A stretch of DNA of 64,000 nucleotides from UBA1952 sp965246785. GTDB lineage: Bacteria > Bacteroidota > Bacteroidia > Chitinophagales > Chitinophagaceae. Positions 35,096-43,386 of the stretch are shown here, one piece after another. Both the position numbers and the translations under genes were made by a program. The first letter of the stretch is position 1, and each line of letters starts with the position of its first letter. Location of the stretch: the NCBI GenBank assembly GCA_965246785.1, contig CBDFFM010000006.1, positions 62,001 through 126,000 on the forward strand, written 5' to 3'. Below the pieces are notes generated by a model. It did not search any database. It was not told the DNA's origin and worked only from the letters and a program-made list of their open reading frames with translations.

Positions 35096-36523
35096 ATGCT
35101 GTTTACTTCCACCGCTTTTGTGCTTTTTCTGCCCATTGTCTTTGGGCTGTATTGGGCTATCGGAGGTAGGAATATCCGGGCGCAAAACGTGCTGCTTATC
35201 GCAGCGTCTTTTCTCTTCTATGGCTGGTGGGACTACCGCTTTGTGCTGCTCCTGCTCGCCACGACGGGCTTTGATTATTACGTCGCGCTGCAATTAGGCA
35301 GGATTGAGGATGAGCGCAAGCGCAAAGCCTTTTTCATCGCCAGCATTGCAGCCAATCTGACTGCGCTTGGCTTCTTTAAATACTTCAACTTCTTCAGCGA
35401 GAATTTTGCCCGGCTGCTGCAAGGCTTCGGCTTCAGGGCAGACCCGTTCACACTGAACGTCCTGCTGCCTATCGGCATCTCCTTCTACACCTTTCACAGC
35501 ATGAGCTATGTGATAGACGTCTATCATCGCCGTAAGGAGCCTTGTGCTGACGCGACAGCTTTCTTTGCCTTTATTTCCTTTTTTCCCTTGCTCGTAGCAG
35601 GGCCTATTGTGCGGGCAATCTGGTTTCTGCCGCAATTCCAGAATGAACGCCGCTTTGAGAATGCCCGCGCAACGGGCGGCCTGCGGCAGATGCTGTGGGG
35701 TTTTTTCAAGAAAATGGTAATTGCCGATGGCTGCGCACACTTCGTAAATCCCATTTTTGAGCACTGGAATGTACAGTCAGCGGGAACGTTGGTTGCAGGC
35801 GCCATACTGTTCGCTTTCCAGATTTACGGCGACTTCTCCGGCTACAGCGACATTGCCATCGGCACGGCACGGCTCTTCGGCTTTCATCTCCTGCCCAACT
35901 TCCGCTTCCCTTACTTCTCGCGCGACATTGCGGAGTTCTGGCGGCGCTGGCACATGTCGCTTACGTCATGGTTCCGGGATTACGTTTATATCCCTCTTGG
36001 CGGGAGCCGGCGCGGCTTAGGGATTGCCGTCAGGAATACGCTCATCGTTTTTCTGCTAAGCGGCTTTTGGCATGGCGCATCGTGGACATTCCTGGTCTGG
36101 GGCGAATTGCACGCGCTTTATTTTATGCCGCTTATTCTTTCCGGAAAGAACAGGATGCATGTGGACGTTCTGGCGCAAGGGAGAATCTTTCCTTCACTCA
36201 AAGAAGTAGCCTTGATGCTGCTGACTTTCGCGCTGGTTTGTCTTGCATGGATTTTCTTCCGCGCTGCCGACCTGCCGCAGGCTTTTCACTACATCGGCCG
36301 GATGTTCAGCACGCCATGGGGCAGCATTGATGTAGAGCGGCGCATATGGCTCTTCATTGCAGTCATGATGCTGGTGGAATGGCTGAACCGCTCCCGCGAG
36401 CATGGACTGGAATTAGACCGCGTGCGGATAAGGCCGCTGCGCTGGGCGATTTATGCGATCATCACGGTGCTCACCTTTTACTTCGGCGCGCCGGAGCAGA
36501 CGTTTATCTACTTTCAATTTTAA
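35096..36523 (+). CDS. MBOAT-family O-acyltransferase (AlgI/DltB-like)
   Basis: 475 residues with about eleven transmembrane segments and the MBOAT signature FWRRWHMSLTSWFRDYVYIPLGGSR plus the catalytic His at 326 (LSGFWHGASWTFLVWGELHA). Members move acyl groups from the cytoplasm to periplasmic sugars together with an SGNH partner; the next gene is just such a partner. In this polysaccharide-rich region, O-acetylation of LPS or exopolysaccharide is the likely role. The start is preceded by a near promoter motif (TATCTTGCCAC). Confidence 0.9.
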   Translation: MLFTSTAFVLFLPIVFGLYWAIGGRNIRAQNVLLIAASFLFYGWWDYRFVLLLLATTGFDYYVALQLGRIEDERKRKAFFIASIAANLTALGFFKYFNFFSENFARLLQGFGFRADPFTLNVLLPIGISFYTFHSMSYVIDVYHRRKEPCADATAFFAFISFFPLLVAGPIVRAIWFLPQFQNERRFENARATGGLRQMLWGFFKKMVIADGCAHFVNPIFEHWNVQSAGTLVAGAILFAFQIYGDFSGYSDIAIGTARLFGFHLLPNFRFPYFSRDIAEFWRRWHMSLTSWFRDYVYIPLGGSRRGLGIAVRNTLIVFLLSGFWHGASWTFLVWGELHALYFMPLILSGKNRMHVDVLAQGRIFPSLKEVALMLLTFALVCLAWIFFRAADLPQAFHYIGRMFSTPWGSIDVERRIWLFIAVMMLVEWLNRSREHGLELDRVRIRPLRWAIYAIITVLTFYFGAPEQTFIYFQF

Positions 36524-36531
36524 GCGCTGGC

Positions 36532-37473
36532 ATGAAAAGCTTCTTACTCAGCCTGCTGCTCTTCGCCATGCTCATTGTGGGATTACTTAGCGCATTGACG
36601 CGCTTTACCGATGTGCGCTTGCGTGCGCGGAATTCGGGAAGAATGAAGGTCTGGCATCAGATAGAAGCGGGCAGGATTAATGCGGATGTGCTCGTCGTCG
36701 GCAATTCGCATGCGCACGTGCAGGTGAATCCGCGGCTGCTGCAAGGGGCCTTTCCAGGCAAGCGCATTTACAACCTTGGCCTGGAAGGCTACACCTTTGA
36801 CCTGCAACTGGCGCGCTACAGGTTTTACAGGCGCTACAATAAAGCACCACAGGCCATCATCTTTTGCGCCGACTATTTTCAGTTCAATAAGAGCAAATGG
36901 GCGGTGGACAAGCCACAATTCCTGCCCTACATGTACGACATCGCAGTGAGGAAAGCGTTGCTAAGCATTGGTGTAAGCAAAACGAAAGCGATCATCCCAT
37001 TTCTGAAATACCGCGGTGAGGCAAATGCGGTAATGGCAGCTATAACCGGCTCCTCGCCGCTGCCGGAAGATGCGTATGACCGACACGGCTGGGACGGCTA
37101 TGAGCCAATGGCTTTCCATTGGAATGAGTCGGCTTTCAATGCCGACACAACCCGCGCGAATCTTACGCCGGTGGTGGACAGCGCAGTCTGGCATTCTTTT
37201 CTGGCCTTCCTTAATGAATGTCGTACGCAGGGAACCAAGGTCTATGTCGTTTTCACGCCGCACCATCTGCGCTATGTAGCGAAGCTGTATGGCGGCACGG
37301 CATATAAAAGCTGGCTAACGCAAGGTTTGGCTGGAAGGATACCATTTATAGATTTTTCCGGAGCGCTCTTCTGCGGCGATACTGCACTTTTCTACAACGG
37401 CACGCACCTGAATGAAAAGGGCGCCGATATATTCAGCGCCGCTCTTGTAGATTCTTTGCGTCAGAAATTTTAA
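36532..37473 (+). CDS. SGNH/DltD-like periplasmic partner of the MBOAT acyltransferase
   Basis: 313 residues from ATG 36532; one N-terminal membrane anchor (MKSFLLSLLLFAMLIVGLLSALT) is followed by a periplasmic domain with the nucleophile Ser59 in VVGNSHAHVQV and the C-terminal catalytic segment GTHLNEKGADIF. This DltD/AlgX-like arrangement, 8 bp after the MBOAT gene, defines a two-protein acylation system: MBOAT moves the acyl group, SGNH attaches it to the polymer. It converges with gmhB, overlapping stop codons. Confidence 0.82.
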   Translation: MKSFLLSLLLFAMLIVGLLSALTRFTDVRLRARNSGRMKVWHQIEAGRINADVLVVGNSHAHVQVNPRLLQGAFPGKRIYNLGLEGYTFDLQLARYRFYRRYNKAPQAIIFCADYFQFNKSKWAVDKPQFLPYMYDIAVRKALLSIGVSKTKAIIPFLKYRGEANAVMAAITGSSPLPEDAYDRHGWDGYEPMAFHWNESAFNADTTRANLTPVVDSAVWHSFLAFLNECRTQGTKVYVVFTPHHLRYVAKLYGGTAYKSWLTQGLAGRIPFIDFSGALFCGDTALFYNGTHLNEKGADIFSAALVDSLRQKF

Positions 37474-38063
37474 GCCTCCAGCATCAGCGATGCAGCCACG
37501 GCTTTCGCCCAATCCTGGAGCGAGTGGTATTGCTCATCAATGAGGTCGTGCGGCATAGGGTAAGCGGCGTGCTTGGTGGTCAGGAAAACCGTGTGCATCC
37601 CCATTCGCTTGCCAAATTCCATATCGGAAAGGCTGTTGCCCACCATCACGCTTTTGTGGAAATCTATCTGCGGAAAATCTTCCCGCGCCTGCAACGCCAT
37701 GCCGGTGTTTGGCTTGCGGTTGTGGTCATTGTCGTTGACAGATGTAGCGGCATATACCTTGTCAATCTTTCCGCCAACGGCGGTAATGCCATTCCGCATC
37801 TCGCGGTGAATGTCGCGCAGCGTTTCAATCGTCATCAGGCCGCGGCCAACGCCGCGCTGGTTCGTAACCACCACCAGCGTTCCGAAGATTTCAGAAAGGG
37901 TCTGTATAGCATGAGGCGCGCCTTCGCAGAACTCAAATTCCTCCGTGGTAGTAACATAGCTGCCTATAATTTCCTTATTGACCACGCCATCGCGGTCAAG
38001 GAAGAGCGTCCAGTCCCGGCCAAACTGCGGCGCGTGCTGCGAGGTGAGAAAATCGGTGCCCAT
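37470..38063 (-). CDS. gmhB: GmhB-type HAD phosphatase (heptose bisphosphate phosphatase-like)
   Basis: 197 residues from the ATG complementary to 38061-38063; an upstream in-frame ATG would overlap gmhA. HAD-IIIA motif I is LFLDRDGVVNK (Asp23, Asp25), motif II VVTNQRGVGRG, motif III/IV RKPNTGM and MVGNSLSDMEFG. It removes the C7 phosphate from glycero-manno-heptose-1,7-bisphosphate in nucleotide-heptose synthesis. Oddity: the zinc loop cysteines found in E. coli GmhB before RKPxPGM are absent (YAATSVNDNDHNRKPNTGM). It lies 25 bp after gmhA on the same strand, supporting the role. Confidence 0.85.
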   Translation of the reverse strand: MGTDFLTSQHAPQFGRDWTLFLDRDGVVNKEIIGSYVTTTEEFEFCEGAPHAIQTLSEIFGTLVVVTNQRGVGRGLMTIETLRDIHREMRNGITAVGGKIDKVYAATSVNDNDHNRKPNTGMALQAREDFPQIDFHKSVMVGNSLSDMEFGKRMGMHTVFLTTKHAAYPMPHDLIDEQYHSLQDWAKAVAASLMLEA

Positions 38064-38088
38064 AACGGTTGTTGTGTGTGCGTAGCGT

Positions 38089-38661
38089 TTAGAAAAGCTG
38101 CTCCTCGGCAAGCTGGCAGATGATGTGGCCGATGGTAATGTGGCTCTCCTGAATGCGCGGCGTGTCTGTGCTCGGTACGTTTATCAGGTGATCGGCCATC
38201 TCCTTCATCTTCCCGCCGGTCTGGCCGGTGAGGGCTATGTTTATCATATTCAAGTCGCGTGCCATCTCCATAGCTTTAAGAATGTTTTGGGAGTTGCCGG
38301 AAGTGCTCAGGCTTACTAGAACATCACCAGCTTTTCCCATCCCCTTCACGATACGACTATATACGACGTCGTAGCCATAATCGTTTGCCACGGCGGTGAG
38401 ATACGAGGTGTTGCAATGCAACGCCTCGGAAGGCAACGGGTTGCGGTCAGTGTAGAAACGGCCACTGAATTCTGCTGACAGGTGCTGCGCGTCTGCTGCG
38501 CTGCCGCCGTTGCCGCAGAAGAGCACTTTGTTGCCGTCTTTAAAAGCTTTGATAATGGTTGCTGTGGCGGCTTCAATGCGACCGAGCAGTTCGCCATCGG
38601 CCAGCACGCTTTCCTTAGTGGCGATGGATTTTCGGAGGATGGATGTAATCGCGTCTTGCAT
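38089..38661 (-). CDS. gmhA: Sedoheptulose-7-phosphate isomerase
   Basis: 190 residues of the SIS fold with FCGNGGSAADAQHLSAEFSGRF, LSTSGNSQNILKAMEMAR and the C-terminal ESHITIGHIICQLAE, all standard for GmhA. It converts sedoheptulose-7-phosphate to glycero-manno-heptose-7-phosphate, the first step to LPS or S-layer heptose. It is followed by gmhB; the kinase and nucleotidyl-transfer genes (hldE/hddA) are not in the window. Confidence 0.92.
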   Translation of the reverse strand: MQDAITSILRKSIATKESVLADGELLGRIEAATATIIKAFKDGNKVLFCGNGGSAADAQHLSAEFSGRFYTDRNPLPSEALHCNTSYLTAVANDYGYDVVYSRIVKGMGKAGDVLVSLSTSGNSQNILKAMEMARDLNMINIALTGQTGGKMKEMADHLINVPSTDTPRIQESHITIGHIICQLAEEQLF

Positions 38662-38800
38662 AGCGGGCGAATGTACAGCGGAGCGTTCAGGATAAAAACG
38701 AAAGCTAAGCGGGATTGTTATTCGCTTGCTGTGAAGATGATGTTATCCGGTATTTTCCACATCGCGCAACGATGTGTTTACGTGCAGATGACAACAGGTA

Positions 38801-39139
38801 TTACTTCTTATTCCGCTCCAGAATTGGAATCACTTTCGCATAAAGCGAGTCTAGCTCTGTCGGGTTGTCGCGGTACCACTCCATGCTGTCGTTGAACTCA
38901 GCTGGCGATGTGCGGTGCTTTGCCAGAATGGCTTTTGTCCACGACGCGAGCGAGTCGTAATTCTTTCCTCCTTCCGGCCGCGTCGTGTCGTGCAATATGC
39001 TGCTGTAGGCATCGGCAAGGTGCAAGTCTGCCAGAATGGGCGCCATCTGTTCCTGCGGCAAATGAGCAGCCAAATGATGCTTACAGGCATTCAACAGAAA
39101 ACCAGCGGCGATAAGTGCCAAAGCAATCTTTCGCATCAT
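38801..39139 (-). CDS. DUF4296 lipoprotein
   Basis: 112 residues, lipoprotein signal with Cys at 19 (MMRKIALALIAAGFLLNAC). The mature part is helical with the DUF4296 pattern LPQEQMAPILADLHLADAYS...DSLASWTKAILAKHRTSPAEFNDSMEWYRDNPTELDSLYAKVI. Restricted to Bacteroidota and of unknown function; found near envelope genes. It is 27 bp downstream of the DUF4835 gene on the same strand. Confidence 0.82.
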   Translation of the reverse strand: MMRKIALALIAAGFLLNACKHHLAAHLPQEQMAPILADLHLADAYSSILHDTTRPEGGKNYDSLASWTKAILAKHRTSPAEFNDSMEWYRDNPTELDSLYAKVIPILERNKK

Positions 39140-39166
39140 TTCAGCGAGTTGTACTTCTGTGCATTA

Positions 39167-40069
39167 TTAGCGGTCAACTTGGGAAAGCAGGGCCAGGTAT
39201 TGCCCGCGCTCTTCGCGCGTGCCCTGCATTACAATGCGCGTGATTTCATCGCTCTTGGCATTAAAGAAAGCTTGCACAAGCGTGCTCTGCTGGTTGTCGC
39301 GCAGAATGTTTTGCATGTTGTTGATAGCCGTTAAAATCTTTGCTCTTCCCTCCGAAGGTTTGTTGTACATAATGTCTAAGCCTTCGCGGTGATAGCTATA
39401 CCATGTGGCCCTATAGCTGTTGTAGCGCGGGCTGAGGAGCTGGTCAATAATCCAGTAGCGGTTGCGCTTATCTTCGAACGCCTTCCAGCCTTTAATGCCG
39501 CCGTCTTCCGGCGCATTGTTCACCACATTCTGTGCGCGCTTCAGCAACGCCGTGCCGCCTTGCGGCGAAAAAGAATCGTAATCCAACCCAAGAACGAGGT
39601 AGCAGTAATAGGCGAGGGTAGCGGAAAGGTTAGAGGCTAGCGGGTCGGGCCCTGAGACGCGGTTGTCGTCAAAAGTGAGGGTGTTGAATTGCGAGAAGTG
39701 GAAGACTACATCCTTGTCAATCGTATTGAACGTTGTTGAGGTGTAGGAGCTGTTGAACACGGGCCGCGTAGCCTGAATGCTGAGCGTGGCGGAGTAGAGG
39801 TCGGGGTCTTTCTCAGAACGCTCGGTGATGTTGAGCAACAGATTGCAGTCTATACGTTCCTGCGTAGTGTAGTCGTCGCCCGTCCACTTCCGGGTATTGA
39901 TGAATTCCGTTATGGAGCGCTCCATGCCTGACCAGAAGGCCGGGTCAACACCGGTGATTTTTTCATGGAGAATTTTGACTTTGCAGTTCAGCTCCTGCGC
40001 CCCGGCGTCATTACCGAAGGCAAGGAGGAAACCCAGCAAAAGGAATGTTCTATACAGCACTTGTCTCAT
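39167..40069 (-). CDS. DUF4835 / PorD-type T9SS-associated protein
   Basis: 300 residues with a signal peptide (MRQVLYRTFLLLGFLLAFGNDAGAQ) then the family's characteristic ELNCKVKILHEKITGVDPAFWSGMERSITEFINTRKW, NCNLLLNITER, TRPVFNSSYTS and LAYYCYLVLGLDYDSFSPQGG. The coaBC-DUF4835 neighbourhood is conserved across Bacteroidota; this family is the one given the name PorD in some T9SS-bearing species, from memory and not verified here. It overlaps the end of coaBC by 20 bp, implying translational coupling. Outer-membrane or periplasmic location inferred. Confidence 0.8.
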   Translation of the reverse strand: MRQVLYRTFLLLGFLLAFGNDAGAQELNCKVKILHEKITGVDPAFWSGMERSITEFINTRKWTGDDYTTQERIDCNLLLNITERSEKDPDLYSATLSIQATRPVFNSSYTSTTFNTIDKDVVFHFSQFNTLTFDDNRVSGPDPLASNLSATLAYYCYLVLGLDYDSFSPQGGTALLKRAQNVVNNAPEDGGIKGWKAFEDKRNRYWIIDQLLSPRYNSYRATWYSYHREGLDIMYNKPSEGRAKILTAINNMQNILRDNQQSTLVQAFFNAKSDEITRIVMQGTREERGQYLALLSQVDR

Positions 40070-41261
40070 GGCTTCTTTGAAGAATGGCTTTTACGATGGC
40101 GATGGCGATAGCTTCTTTAGACTGTAAAGGCAGTGTTTTTACAGAGCCATCGCGGTGTAGCAGGGTTACTTTATTGGTGTCATGGCCAAAGCCGGCGCCG
40201 GCATCGCGCAGGGAGTTAAGGACAATCATATCGGCGCCTTTGCTGTGCAGCTTCTGCAACGCGTTGGCGTGCTCGTCCGTCGTCTCCAGCGCAAAGCCGA
40301 CTAAGATTTGGTCGCTGCGCTTTTGGGTGCCGAGGGTTTTGAGAATGTCCGGCGTTTTAGTCAGCTCCAGAGATAACGTCTCGCCGCTCTTCTTTATTTT
40401 CTCCGGCGCTGTTACGAAAGGCTTATAATCGGCAACTGCTGCGGAAAGAATAGCGATGGAAGATTCGGGAAAGACGGCGGTAGCGGCGTTTAACATTTCC
40501 TGCGCGCTTTCTACGCGCATCGTATGGATGTTCTGATTCTGTGCGCGCAAGTGCGTAGGCCCGAGCACCAGCGTTACATCCGCGCCTTGCGCGGCAAGCG
40601 CTTCCGCCAGCGCAATGCCCATCTTGCCGGTGGAAAAATTGCCGATGAAGCGTACCGGGTCAAGGCGCTCGTAAGTAGGCCCGGCGGTAACAAGTGCCTT
40701 TTGGCCTTTCAACGGCTGGCTGCTTTGCGCAGTGAAAAAGTCTTTTAAAAAATCCCGCAGCTCTTCCGGCTCCGCCATCCGGCCCTCGCCGATTAAGCCG
40801 GAAGCTAATTCGCCATGCGCCACGGGGATAATGTGGTTGCCGTACATTCTTAGCTTCTCCAGATTTGCGTTTGTTGAAGGGTGCATCCACATATCCTCAT
40901 CCATAGCCGGTGCTACAAAGACGCGGCAAGTGGCGGAGAGATAAACGGCGCAGACAAGATTGTCGCAAAGCCCGTTAGCAAGCTTAGCCAGCGTATTGGC
41001 GCTGCAAGGCGCTATGAGCATGGCATCTGCCCAACGGCCCAGCTCCACATGGTTATTCCAGGCCGCGCCGTCGTGGACATTGGCGAAGACCTCGTGCTTT
41101 GAAACGGTGGAAAGGGCTAGCGGCGATACGAAATCTGCGGCGGCAGCCGTCATAATCACCTTCACTTCCGCGCCGGCTTTGACGAGCAGACGTACCAATT
41201 GCGGCGTCTTGTAAGCCGCTATGGAGCCTGTTACGGCGAGGAGAATCTTCTTGCCCTTCAT
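40050..41261 (-). CDS. coaBC: Bifunctional phosphopantothenoylcysteine decarboxylase / phosphopantothenate-cysteine ligase
   Basis: 403 residues: N-terminal flavoprotein CoaC domain (~1-185; LLAVTGSIAAYKTPQLVRLL, His in WNNHVELGRWAD, PAMDEDMW in place of the common PAMN..MW, as usual in this phylum) and C-terminal CoaB ligase domain (~190-400; VTAGPTYERLDPVRFIGNFSTGKMG, ILSAAVADYKP, KTPDIL, GFALETTD). It performs two consecutive steps of coenzyme A synthesis. First gene of the coaBC-PorD-DUF4296 run on the minus strand. Confidence 0.93.
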   Translation of the reverse strand: MKGKKILLAVTGSIAAYKTPQLVRLLVKAGAEVKVIMTAAAADFVSPLALSTVSKHEVFANVHDGAAWNNHVELGRWADAMLIAPCSANTLAKLANGLCDNLVCAVYLSATCRVFVAPAMDEDMWMHPSTNANLEKLRMYGNHIIPVAHGELASGLIGEGRMAEPEELRDFLKDFFTAQSSQPLKGQKALVTAGPTYERLDPVRFIGNFSTGKMGIALAEALAAQGADVTLVLGPTHLRAQNQNIHTMRVESAQEMLNAATAVFPESSIAILSAAVADYKPFVTAPEKIKKSGETLSLELTKTPDILKTLGTQKRSDQILVGFALETTDEHANALQKLHSKGADMIVLNSLRDAGAGFGHDTNKVTLLHRDGSVKTLPLQSKEAIAIAIVKAILQRSHETSAV

Positions 41262-41277
41262 GCTTCCGCAAGTTAGT

Positions 41278-41370
41278 CTGAACCTGAATTAAGCGAATTA
41301 TAGAATTACCAGAATTAGCCAGCGGAAAACAGATTCCGCCAATTCTTCAATTCTATCAATTCCGGTTCAG
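41278..41370. repeat. Word-type intergenic inverted repeat
   Basis: The words CTGAACCTGAATT, GAATTATAGAATT and AGAATT on the left return inverted as AATTCTTCAATTCTATCAATT and CCGGTTCAG on the right, flanking GCGGAAAACAGATTCCGC. It fills the gap between the divergent coaBC and MaoC genes. Confidence 0.65.
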
Positions 41371-41372
41371 AC

Positions 41373-41380
41373 TACATTTG
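41373..41380 (+). promoter_or_regulatory. Candidate -7 element (TACATTTG)
   Basis: TAnnTTTG followed by CGCC, 26 bases before the MaoC-like gene and abutting the inverted repeat. Confidence 0.6.
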
Positions 41381-41406
41381 CGCCGTACTAAAAACCCTTT
41401 ACAACT

Positions 41407-41820
41407 ATGCTCAAAACAGGAGATGAATTTCGCCACACCTTCTGCTACTCGCAGAATGATGTGGACACCTATGCCCGCGTGAGCGGCGACACTAACCCGC
41501 TGCACACTGATGAGGCCGCCGGCGCGGCTTCCATGTTTGGCCGCCGGATTATACACGGCTTTCTCGGGGCTTCGGTCTTCACCAAAATCTTCGGCGCGCT
41601 TTGGTATGCCGACGGCCATGTGTATCTCGCTCAATCCATGAAGTGGCTGAAGCCGATGTTTGTGGATACGGATTATGAGGCGGTCATTAAGGTGAAGGAA
41701 ATTTTCCCGGAAAAGAACCGCATCACCTACGAGTGCGCCGTCTATGATAAGGCGAGCGGCGAGCAGACCATTGCCGGCGAGGCGACGCTGCTGAATAAGA
41801 AGCAGTACGTGTGGGATTAA
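41407..41820 (+). CDS. MaoC-like (R)-hydratase domain protein
   Basis: 137 residues, a single hot-dog domain with the hydratase motif YARVSGDTNPLHTDEAA (catalytic Asp and His) and GRRIIHGFLGASVFTKIFG. Enzymes of this group hydrate (R)-3-hydroxyacyl-CoA/enoyl-CoA substrates in fatty-acid or PHA metabolism. Single gene with own promoter and terminator; the physiological substrate is not evident. Confidence 0.85.
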   Translation: MLKTGDEFRHTFCYSQNDVDTYARVSGDTNPLHTDEAAGAASMFGRRIIHGFLGASVFTKIFGALWYADGHVYLAQSMKWLKPMFVDTDYEAVIKVKEIFPEKNRITYECAVYDKASGEQTIAGEATLLNKKQYVWD

Positions 41821-41847
41821 TGCGGGAATGTGATAATGCGGAAATGT

Positions 41848-41880
41848 GGCGCCCGTAGTAATGCGGGCGCTTTCTATTTA
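41848..41880 (+). terminator. Rho-independent terminator after MaoC-like gene
   Basis: GCGCCCG/CGGGCGC stem with an eight-base loop, followed by TTTCTATTT. The preceding bases are another word repeat (TGCGGGAATG, TGCGGAAATG). Confidence 0.8.
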
Positions 41881-41902
41881 GCTTAGCGAAAAAGATAATC
41901 CC

Positions 41903-42388
41903 ATGAGGTATTTACTGACCGTGCTCCTTTGCATCCTGGGAATAGCAGCCTGTCGGCAGAAACTGTATGAATGCACGATTTCTGATTCGCCTATCGGTGC
42001 GGGTATTATGCTTACCGGCTTTTCGCGGCAGGAGTTGGATACGGTATATCTGTTTGCCTATGCAGACAGCATAAGCTTAATGCACCTGCAGTTTACAGAC
42101 ACTTTTCTGAGCGCGAAGATTAGCTCCAGTCACGACAGTGCTTCGCTACCGACAAATGACATTTACGGCGGCTATTCTTAACGCCTCTACATTCCAGCAA
42201 CGCAGTCAGGCTATATCATTGACCGGGTACGTTATCCCTCCACGCCGACAGTGACCTACACCCGGGAAAGCCCATGCCGGAATATTTTGAATCCGACTGG
42301 GCCAGTGAGTGCTTATGTAAATGGGGCGCTGACAGAGAGTAAATATAGCGGCGCGGGTGTATTGCGCGTTTTTGTGCTAAAGAGGTAA
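41903..42388 (+). pseudogene. Small lipoprotein gene with an in-frame stop codon
   Basis: Starts MRYLLTVLLCILGIAAC, a good lipoprotein signal with Cys17, and reads to GGYS before a TAA at 42179-42181. The same frame then continues without interruption for 68 codons (RLYIPATQSGYIIDRVRYPS to VLRVFVLKR) to TAA 42386-42388, and GGYS-x-RLYIPA looks like continuous protein (a Tyr codon TAT or TAC would need one base change). So either the gene is inactivated by a nonsense mutation, or the base is miscalled. Full product would be about 161 residues. No known domain recognised. No frameshift is involved, unlike the other broken genes here. Confidence 0.65.
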
Positions 42389-42465
42389 TCAGACCGCAAC
42401 ATCAGTTGCGATTTTTCTTTTGAAAAAAAAAGTTTTTTGCGGAATGAAAAATAATTTCCAATCTT

Positions 42466-42484
42466 TGATATCAAATTGATATCA
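42466..42484 (+). promoter_or_regulatory. Operator-like pair of TGATATCA palindromes
   Basis: Two identical 8-bp palindromes, TGATATCA at 42466-42473 and 42477-42484, with starts 11 bp apart (one helical turn). The second ends two bases before the SPFH start codon, and a near -7 box (AATCTTTG, 42460-42467) overlaps the first. This geometry is what ribbon-helix-helix dimers bind side by side; an RHH gene is two genes on. Confidence 0.6.
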
Positions 42485-42486
42485 CC

Positions 42487-43350
42487 ATGGAAAAAGTCTC
42501 CCGCCCCGTCAACGGCTACATCGCCCTTATTATCTCGCTGGTGCTTGCGGGCATCGGCATTTACTGCTTCACGCAGGTGCCCTACATGCCGCAGCTTGCC
42601 ATCGTGGGCGGCGGCTGTATGCTGGTCACCTTCTTTATCTGGAAGGGCCTCATGATTATCCAGCCTAATCACGCCCGCGTGCTTTCCTTCTTCGGCAAGT
42701 ACGTGAGCAGCGTGAAGGAGAACGGCATGTTCTTCATCAATCCGCTCTACGCCTCCACGAAAATTTCGCAGCGTGCGCAGAACCTGCAAATCCCAACGCT
42801 GAAGGTGAATGACAAGATGGGCAACCCTATTGAAATAGCCGCCGTAATTGTCTGGGCGGTGAATGACACCTACAAAGCCACCTACGAGGTGGCCGACTAC
42901 GTCAACTACATCCGCCTGCAGAGCGAGGCCGCCCTCCGCAACCTCGGCCAGTCCTTCGCCTACGACCACATGGAAGACGAGACCGCCCAAATCACTCTGC
43001 GGGATGGGGGCAATAAGGTAAACGAACTACTGGAGCAGGAGCTGAACGACCGCCTTGCCAAAGCTGGCCTGCTCATTTCCGAAGCGCGTATTTCTCACCT
43101 TGCTTACGCCCAGGAAATAGCCGGCGCCATGCTGCAACGCCAGCAGGCCACCGCCATCGTAGCCGCCCGCAGCAAGATTGTAGAAGGCGCAGTAGGCATG
43201 GTAGAAATGGCGCTGGACATGCTTTCCAAGAAAGACATCGTTCAGTTTGACGAAGAGAAGAAGGCAACGATGGTGAGCAACCTGCTGGTAGTGCTCTGCG
43301 GCGAGCGTGGCGCGCAGCCAGTGCTGAATACGGGGTCGTTGTATCAATAG
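42487..43350 (+). CDS. SPFH/band-7 (stomatin-prohibitin) membrane protein
   Basis: 287 residues. Two N-terminal membrane segments (~9-30 and ~36-53) are followed by the SPFH domain (IIQPNHARVLSFFGKYVSSVKENGMFFINPL, KVNDKMGNPIEIAAVIVWAVNDTYKATYEV, YVNYIRLQSEAALRNLGQSF) and a coiled-coil (RDGGNKVNELLEQELNDRLAKAGLLISEARISHLAYAQEIAGAMLQRQQATAIVAARS) typical of flotillin-like scaffolds. SPFH proteins form large membrane cages linked to proteases and membrane quality control. The downstream RHH gene and the operator-like sites just before the start suggest autoregulated expression. The start is fixed by the 3-bp gap to the operator. Confidence 0.88.
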   Translation: MEKVSRPVNGYIALIISLVLAGIGIYCFTQVPYMPQLAIVGGGCMLVTFFIWKGLMIIQPNHARVLSFFGKYVSSVKENGMFFINPLYASTKISQRAQNLQIPTLKVNDKMGNPIEIAAVIVWAVNDTYKATYEVADYVNYIRLQSEAALRNLGQSFAYDHMEDETAQITLRDGGNKVNELLEQELNDRLAKAGLLISEARISHLAYAQEIAGAMLQRQQATAIVAARSKIVEGAVGMVEMALDMLSKKDIVQFDEEKKATMVSNLLVVLCGERGAQPVLNTGSLYQ

Positions 43351-43386
43351 TGCATGCGTCAGTCGTTACTCGCCAATCATAGTTTT

